Shown: one piece after another, positions 59,567-64,000 of the stretch
Numbering within the stretch: position 1 is the first letter of the stretch
Layout of the letters: each line of letters begins with the position of its first letter
Source of the DNA: Bacillus yapensis
GTDB lineage: Bacteria > Bacillota > Bacilli > Bacillales > Cytobacillaceae
Reading direction: 5' to 3'
Length of the DNA: 64,000 bases
Assembly (NCBI RefSeq): GCF_005280205.1
Contig: NZ_SUND01000021.1
Coordinates: forward strand, 1-64,000
Made by a program: the position numbers and the translations under genes
Notes under the pieces: generated by a model
Told to the model about the DNA's origin: nothing
Databases searched by the model: none
What the model saw: the letters and a program-made list of their open reading frames with translations, nothing else

Positions 59567-60817
59567 ATGAAAAAATGGATTACAGGTCTATTGGTTCTCG
59601 TTCTATTACTGTCTACCGTTTCAGCAGCTGTTGCAAAGAACGATAAAGAAAAGAAGAAGGAAAAATTTCGTTTAGGCGTAGAGGTTTTGCTGAAGGATAA
59701 GATTGATTTGATAAAGGATAAGCGGGTCGGATTAATCACGAATCCAACCGGGGTCGATCAAAATGTAACGAGTATTGTAGATTTACTCTATACTAACCCT
59801 GATGTGACTCTTACTGCTCTATACGGACCTGAGCATGGTGTCCGTGGAAGTGCGCAAGCCGGTGAGTATGTGGAACAATATACGGATGAAAAAACAGGGC
59901 TTCCAGTTTACAGTCTATATGGACAGACGAAGAAGCCGACACCTGAGATGCTAAGCAATGTTGATGTATTGTTATTTGATATCCAAGACGTGGGGGCACG
60001 TTTTTACACCTATATATACACCATGGCCCTAGCGATGGAAGCGGCGAAAGAAAATAATATCCCAATTATCGTTCTTGACCGTCCAAATCCAATCAGCGGG
60101 ACAAGAGTCGAAGGACCAGTGCTTGAGGATAAGTATTCTTCTTTCATCGGTGAGTATCCGATTCCTGTTCGCCACGGGATGACGGTCGGGGAGTTAGCAA
60201 AGCTTTTTAATACAGAATTTGAAATTGGAGCAGATTTAACTGTTGTGGAAATGGAAGGCTGGAAGCGAAATACGTATTACGATGAAACGCCATTAGAATG
60301 GGTCCTTCCGTCTCCAAATATGCCAACATTAGAAACTGCGGTTGTCTACACAGGGGCTGCCCTAATCGAAGGAACCAATGTTTCCGAGGGAAGAGGAACA
60401 ACAAAGCCATTTGAATTAATTGGAGCACCTTTCATAAATAGTGACGACTTAGCTTCCGAGTTGAACTCGTACAAATTACCTGGCGTCATATTCCGAGCAG
60501 CTTCATTTATACCGTCCTCATCGAAGCATGCGAATGTGTTAAGCCATGGAATTCAAATTCATGTGACAAACCGAAATGCCTATAAGCCGTTTGAAACAGG
60601 GTTGTATATTGTAAAAACGATCCACGATATGTATCCGAATGAGTTCCAATTTAGAGCGCCAAGTTCAGCAGGAATTTCTTTCTTTGATAACCTTGTCGGG
60701 AATGGTTCGATCCGTGCTGATATTGAAGCGGGTAAAAGTGTGGAAGAAATGAAAGCAGCATGGCAGGCGGATTTAGATGAATTTAAAGAGGTTCGTGAAA
60801 AGTATTTATTATATTGA
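59567..60817 (+). CDS. namZ: Exo-beta-N-acetylmuramidase NamZ (DUF1343)
   Basis: Releases terminal MurNAc from peptidoglycan fragments; equals YbbC in B. subtilis. 416 aa. Signal peptide (about 1-23), a short lysine-rich stretch, then a full DUF1343 domain (about 36-416) with GLITNPTGVDQN, YGPEHGVRG, DIQDVGARFYTYI and VLDRPNPISG. With amiE and nagZ it gives a complete outside-in degradation of amidated and unamidated glycan ends. Confidence 0.92.
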   Translation: MKKWITGLLVLVLLLSTVSAAVAKNDKEKKKEKFRLGVEVLLKDKIDLIKDKRVGLITNPTGVDQNVTSIVDLLYTNPDVTLTALYGPEHGVRGSAQAGEYVEQYTDEKTGLPVYSLYGQTKKPTPEMLSNVDVLLFDIQDVGARFYTYIYTMALAMEAAKENNIPIIVLDRPNPISGTRVEGPVLEDKYSSFIGEYPIPVRHGMTVGELAKLFNTEFEIGADLTVVEMEGWKRNTYYDETPLEWVLPSPNMPTLETAVVYTGAALIEGTNVSEGRGTTKPFELIGAPFINSDDLASELNSYKLPGVIFRAASFIPSSSKHANVLSHGIQIHVTNRNAYKPFETGLYIVKTIHDMYPNEFQFRAPSSAGISFFDNLVGNGSIRADIEAGKSVEEMKAAWQADLDEFKEVREKYLLY

Positions 60818-60824
60818 TAGGTGT

Positions 60825-60857
60825 AAGAGGCCATGCTTTTTTGGGGGCCTCTTTTTT
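60825..60857 (+). terminator. Terminator of amiE-nagZ-namZ
   Basis: AAGAGGCC pairs with GGCCTCTT, followed by Ts. Faces the minus-strand terminator at 60880-60917. Confidence 0.9.
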
Positions 60858-60879
60858 AGCATAATTGATATAAAAATAG

Positions 60880-60917
60880 AAAAAAGCCAAGGCCTAATGG
60901 TTAAAAGCGCTTGGCTG
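60880..60917 (-). terminator. Terminator of the first Ena-propeller gene
   Basis: On the minus strand AGCCAAG... CTTGGCT followed by a T-run. The arms are shared with the terminators at 62193-62234 and 63585-63621. Confidence 0.85.
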
Positions 60918-60996
60918 TAGAATTATTTGATTCAGTTAAATCGTATTTGAATTCACTAAATATAGATGCTTAAAGAGTTGTAGTGTTTCCCCTCTT

Positions 60997-62160
60997 TTAA
61001 CCGGATACAATAGCAAGTCCAGCAGGAATATTTAAATCTCCCGCACCAAACTCTGTGACAAATTGGGGATCCATTGGATTGGTGATATCAAAAATATCTA
61101 CATTATCGCCAATGTTTGCAACATATAAAGTTGTACCAGTTATTGCTATTTCCGTAGGGCGATCTAAGACACCAGCACCAAACTGTCCAATACGAACGGG
61201 TGCTTCAGGATTGGTAATATCATAAATTTCTATAGTGCTATCGTTAACATTTGTAACATAAAGAATATTCCCTGTAATCGCCAATCCGTTAGGTGTAACT
61301 AAATCACCAGCACCAAACTGTCCAACCCGTACAGGAGCAGCCGGGTTACTGATATCATATATTTCGATATTGTTATCGGCACTTGCTACATACAAGGTAG
61401 TCCCTGTAATCGCCATTCCGGTAGGTCCGACTAAATCTCCAGCACCAAATTCTCCGATCCGCACTGGAAGCATCGGATTTGCAATATTATAAATTTCAAC
61501 ATTACCACCGCCTTGATTGGATACGTAAAGGGTATCCCCTGTAATCTCGAATCCTTGAGGGGACATCACTTCTCCCGCACCGAACTCTCCGATCCGTACA
61601 GGAGCTGTTGGATTTGTTGTATCATAAATTTCTACAGTGCTATCGTCTTGATTTGCAACATACAGGGTAGTCCCGATCGTGATCAATTCATTAGGACCAG
61701 ATAAATTTCCTCCATTAAATTCTCCGATTCGTACGGGATCTGAAGGATCAGCAATATCATAAATTTCTATATTGTTACTGCCAATGTTGGATACGTACAG
61801 GAACTGACCGACCGGAGGGGGTGCAGGCACATGGCCAAGATTACGAAAAAGCGTAATACAGTACGTTCCGCTATCTCCCGCGGCTGCTGTAATCGTAAAT
61901 GAAGTGGGACGATTCACAGATGTGGAATCTGTATTGCCGGGATTAACATTTAACATAATCGTATCTGTGTTCGTTACATCTCCTTGAACCGTTCCAGTAC
62001 TGGAAGCTGAGTTAAACAACTGAAACGTTCCTGCGATAAATGCTCCAGCAGAAGCGCTCCATACTTCCTCAGCTGCTAAAGGTCCGTTAAAGTTTCCGCA
62101 AAATTCCTCTTTTACGGTTGGGAATGAAGGGCAACACGCCCCGTTTTGTTTGAAGTTCAT
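60997..62160 (-). CDS. Ena-like domain fused to six-blade LVIVD propeller
   Basis: 387 aa, no signal peptide. Residues 1-108 resemble DUF3992 endospore appendage (S-type Ena) subunits: C9-C10, then C21 after ten residues, CGNFNGPL, EVWSASAGAF, GTFQLFN, the NPGNTDSTSVNRPTSFTI beta stretch and a C-terminal GTYCITLF (C101). After a proline linker (APPPVG), residues 119-387 hold six repeats of 44-45 residues of the type TLYVAN...VEIYDITNPxxPVRIGEFGAG, an LVIVD-type beta-propeller. No membrane segment or LPxTG. ATG chosen because AAGGAGGTG lies in front; upstream frame runs through a terminator. Inferred spore-surface protein; function unproven. Confidence 0.72.
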   Translation of the reverse strand: MNFKQNGACCPSFPTVKEEFCGNFNGPLAAEEVWSASAGAFIAGTFQLFNSASSTGTVQGDVTNTDTIMLNVNPGNTDSTSVNRPTSFTITAAAGDSGTYCITLFRNLGHVPAPPPVGQFLYVSNIGSNNIEIYDIADPSDPVRIGEFNGGNLSGPNELITIGTTLYVANQDDSTVEIYDTTNPTAPVRIGEFGAGEVMSPQGFEITGDTLYVSNQGGGNVEIYNIANPMLPVRIGEFGAGDLVGPTGMAITGTTLYVASADNNIEIYDISNPAAPVRVGQFGAGDLVTPNGLAITGNILYVTNVNDSTIEIYDITNPEAPVRIGQFGAGVLDRPTEIAITGTTLYVANIGDNVDIFDITNPMDPQFVTEFGAGDLNIPAGLAIVSG

Positions 62161-62192
62161 TTCTTTCCACCTCCTTAAATAAGACTTACTTA

Positions 62193-62234
62193 GGAAAAAA
62201 AGCCAAGGAATTTTATAAAAAAATCTTGGGGCTT
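62193..62234 (-). terminator. Terminator between the two Ena-propeller genes
   Basis: On the minus strand AGCCCCAAGA pairs imperfectly with CCTTGGCT across an A/T-rich loop and is followed by seven Ts. It separates the gene at 62303 from the one at 60997, so each may be its own unit. Confidence 0.75.
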
Positions 62235-62302
62235 GCTTGGTTTGATTCACTTCTTGGATTAAGCGCTTAGTAAATTCTTTAGCTAAAGAGTGGATCCAAT
62301 TG

Positions 62303-63553
62303 TTATCCCTCAGTACATATTTGTACAAATGAGATTCCCCGCGGACCATTACCAACCGCAAATGTATCAATGACGGTATTAGTCGCGACGTCGATTACCG
62401 ATACGCTATCAGAACCTTGATTTGTGACATAGGCAAGAGTTCCGTCAGGCGTGATGTCGACGCCTCTTGGAGAATCCCCAACTGGAACAGTCGCAATGAC
62501 GGTATTAGTGGCAGTGTCGATCACGGTCACGCTATCACCGAGAACATTGGTGACATAAGCACGAGTCCCATTAGGCGTGATGGCTACCGCTTCAGGATCG
62601 CCTCCAGCCGGAAGGGTGGCTATTACTGTATTCGTTGCAATATCAAGAACAGTTACAGTGTTAGCCGTACCGTTCGGAATATAAGCACGAGTTCCATCCG
62701 GTGTAATCGCTATTTGTTGCGGATTAACTCCATCTGGTATTGTTGCGATGACGGTATTAGTGGCCGTGTTGATCACAGAAATACTGCTAGCTCCTTGATT
62801 TGCAACATAGACACGTGTTCCATCCGGTGTGATCGCCACTCCAAAAGGGGTGGTTCCTACTGGGATTGTCGCAATCACTGTGTTAGTCGCCGTATCAATG
62901 ACAGATACAGTGCTAGCCTGCTCGTTTGAAACATAAGCACGAGTCCCGTCTGGAGTAAAGGCAACTTCGATTGGACCATTCCCAACTGGGATTGTCGCAA
63001 TAACATTATTAGTCGCAGTATCGATGACGGTCACATTATCACTTCCGAAGTTTGTAACATAGGCAGTAGATCCATCTGGGGTAAATGCCACTTCATCAGG
63101 TATACTGCCAACCGGAATCGTAGCGACAACGGTATTGGTGGCGGTGTCGACGACCGAGACCGTATTATCGTTGCTATTAACTACATACGCAAAGACATTG
63201 CAAACGAGCGGAGGAGGAACGTTACAAAGATTTCGAAAGAGTGTGATGCAGTATGTCCCACTGTCACCTAGACTTGCGCTAATGGTAAATGAAGTCGGAT
63301 TATTGACAGATTGTGAATCCGTATTTCCTGGTGCAGCGCTTAAAGTTATCGGTGGGATAGCATCCCCAGCAGCGGTCACAACTCCAGTACTGAAAGGGTC
63401 ATTAAACAATTGAAATGTTCCTGAACGATAACTACCAGCTGTGGCACTCCATACTTCTGAGCCCTCTAGAGGACCATTAAAATTTCCACAAATGGTCTCC
63501 TGAACAATCGGACATGGTGGACAACAGGCTCCTTTGTGTTTTCTAAATTTCAT
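62303..63553 (-). CDS. Ena-like domain fused to seven-blade YVTN propeller
   Basis: 416 aa, no signal peptide. Residues 1-110 are clearly paralogous to the N-terminal domain at 60997-62160: C10-C11, C22 after ten residues, CGNFNGPLEG, EVWSATAGS, SGTFQLFN, PGNTDSQSVNNPTSFTI, GTYCITLF (C102). Further cysteines at 14, 110 and 118. Residues 119-416 hold seven repeats of 42 residues (RAYVTN...VTVIDTATNTVIATIPVG...ITPDGT), a YncE-like YVTN propeller. The start lies behind GGTGGTGAG. Inferred exposed spore-surface or appendage component. Confidence 0.72.
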   Translation of the reverse strand: MKFRKHKGACCPPCPIVQETICGNFNGPLEGSEVWSATAGSYRSGTFQLFNDPFSTGVVTAAGDAIPPITLSAAPGNTDSQSVNNPTSFTISASLGDSGTYCITLFRNLCNVPPPLVCNVFAYVVNSNDNTVSVVDTATNTVVATIPVGSIPDEVAFTPDGSTAYVTNFGSDNVTVIDTATNNVIATIPVGNGPIEVAFTPDGTRAYVSNEQASTVSVIDTATNTVIATIPVGTTPFGVAITPDGTRVYVANQGASSISVINTATNTVIATIPDGVNPQQIAITPDGTRAYIPNGTANTVTVLDIATNTVIATLPAGGDPEAVAITPNGTRAYVTNVLGDSVTVIDTATNTVIATVPVGDSPRGVDITPDGTLAYVTNQGSDSVSVIDVATNTVIDTFAVGNGPRGISFVQICTEG

Positions 63554-63584
63554 TTTTCTCACCACCTTTAAAAAAAGTCCTATC

Positions 63585-63621
63585 GAAAAAAAGCCAAGGA
63601 GTTCTTTAGAAAGCCTTGGCA
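63585..63621 (-). terminator. Terminator of the third paralogue
   Basis: On the minus strand GCCAAGG pairs with CCTTGGC, followed by a run of seven Ts. Same arms as the two other terminators of the array. Confidence 0.88.
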
Positions 63622-63668
63622 CGCATTTGTTCTGATTTTCTTGTAGGATTAAGTGCCGGGCACTATTG

Positions 63669-64000
63669 TTATGCCTCACATACTTGTCCAATTGCGATTC
63701 CCCTCGGACCATTTTCGACGGGAATGGTAGCGATTACCGTATTTGTGTTTGTGTCAATTACTGATACTGTATCAGAACCTTCATTTGTGACATACACAAG
63801 TGAACCATCAGGTGTGATGTCAATACCTCTTGGAGTAGTTCCAACTGGGATCGTATCAATTACCGTATTTGTCAAAGTGTCGATCACAGACACATTGTTA
63901 CTGTCAAAATTACTAACGTATGCACGTGTTCCATCCGGTGTAATGACTATTCCTTCAGGACTGCCACCAACTGGGATCGTATCAATCACTGTGTTGGTTG
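63669..64000 (-). CDS. YVTN beta-propeller protein, 3' part
   Basis: C-terminal part only; the gene runs off the right edge. About 110 residues, with two full YVTN blades (RAYVSNFDSNNVSVIDTLTN, LVYVTNEGSDTVSVIDTNTN) and part of a third, ending GPRGIAIGQVCEA. The end is similar to that of the gene at 62303 (GPRGISFVQICTEG). The GTG at 63989 is an internal valine codon, not a start. An Ena-like N-terminal domain is expected beyond the window but not seen. Confidence 0.8.
   Translation of the reverse strand, partial: TNTVIDTIPVGGSPEGIVITPDGTRAYVSNFDSNNVSVIDTLTNTVIDTIPVGTTPRGIDITPDGSLVYVTNEGSDTVSVIDTNTNTVIATIPVENGPRGIAIGQVCEA

Noticed and set aside
62161-62370. N-terminal extension of the minus-strand propeller protein (start at 62370)
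   Set aside because: The extension would overlap the previous gene and run through a terminator; a strong AAGGAGGTG lies before the ATG at 62160. The same reasoning applies to 63554-63712.

Overview
The window is a low-GC, Gram-positive chromosome segment of the Bacillaceae type. Its first 55 kb follow the gene order known from Bacillus subtilis almost gene for gene: 5S rRNA, ctsR-mcsA-mcsB-clpC-radA-disA, yacL-ispD-ispF, gltX, cysE-cysS-mrnC-rlmB-yacP, sigH, rpmG-secE-nusG, rplKAJL, ybxB, rpoBC, rplGB-rpsL-rpsG-fusA-tuf, the S10-spc-alpha supercluster, ecfA1-ecfA2-ecfT-truA and rplM-rpsI. Spore-related features (sigH, endospore-appendage-like proteins) fit a spore former. Genus cannot be fixed from the sequence alone.

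Layout: 1-0.45 kb holds a 5S rRNA gene and a decayed second 5S copy, each with the same terminator. 0.6-8 kb is the CtsR-controlled protein quality control operon plus radA and the c-di-AMP synthase disA. 8.4-17.3 kb holds isoprenoid enzymes, two aminoacyl-tRNA synthetases, a cysteine T-box, rRNA maturation and methylation genes and sigma-H. 17.4-55.2 kb is the transcription and translation core, with an L10 leader, an L13 leader and several intergenic hairpins. 50.9-54.2 kb carries the shared energizing module of ECF vitamin and metal transporters.

At about 55.25 kb, just after the rpsI terminator, the B. subtilis-like order stops. A plus-strand operon follows (amiE-nagZ-namZ), three secreted muropeptide-recycling enzymes under a promoter that overlaps a cre site. 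After convergent terminators comes a minus-strand tandem array of at least three paralogues running off the right edge. The two complete ones join an N-terminal cysteine-rich domain resembling endospore appendage (Ena, DUF3992) subunits to a C-terminal beta-propeller, six LVIVD-type blades in one and seven YVTN-type blades in the other. This is the strongest candidate for an undescribed system.

The intergenic regions also carry repeats: a roughly 175-bp element in two copies (12.3 and 55.3 kb), a 52-bp-period palindromic tandem repeat at two operon boundaries (34.7 and 50.7 kb), a hairpin element between sigH and rpmG, and four small hairpins sharing one asymmetric bulged stem.
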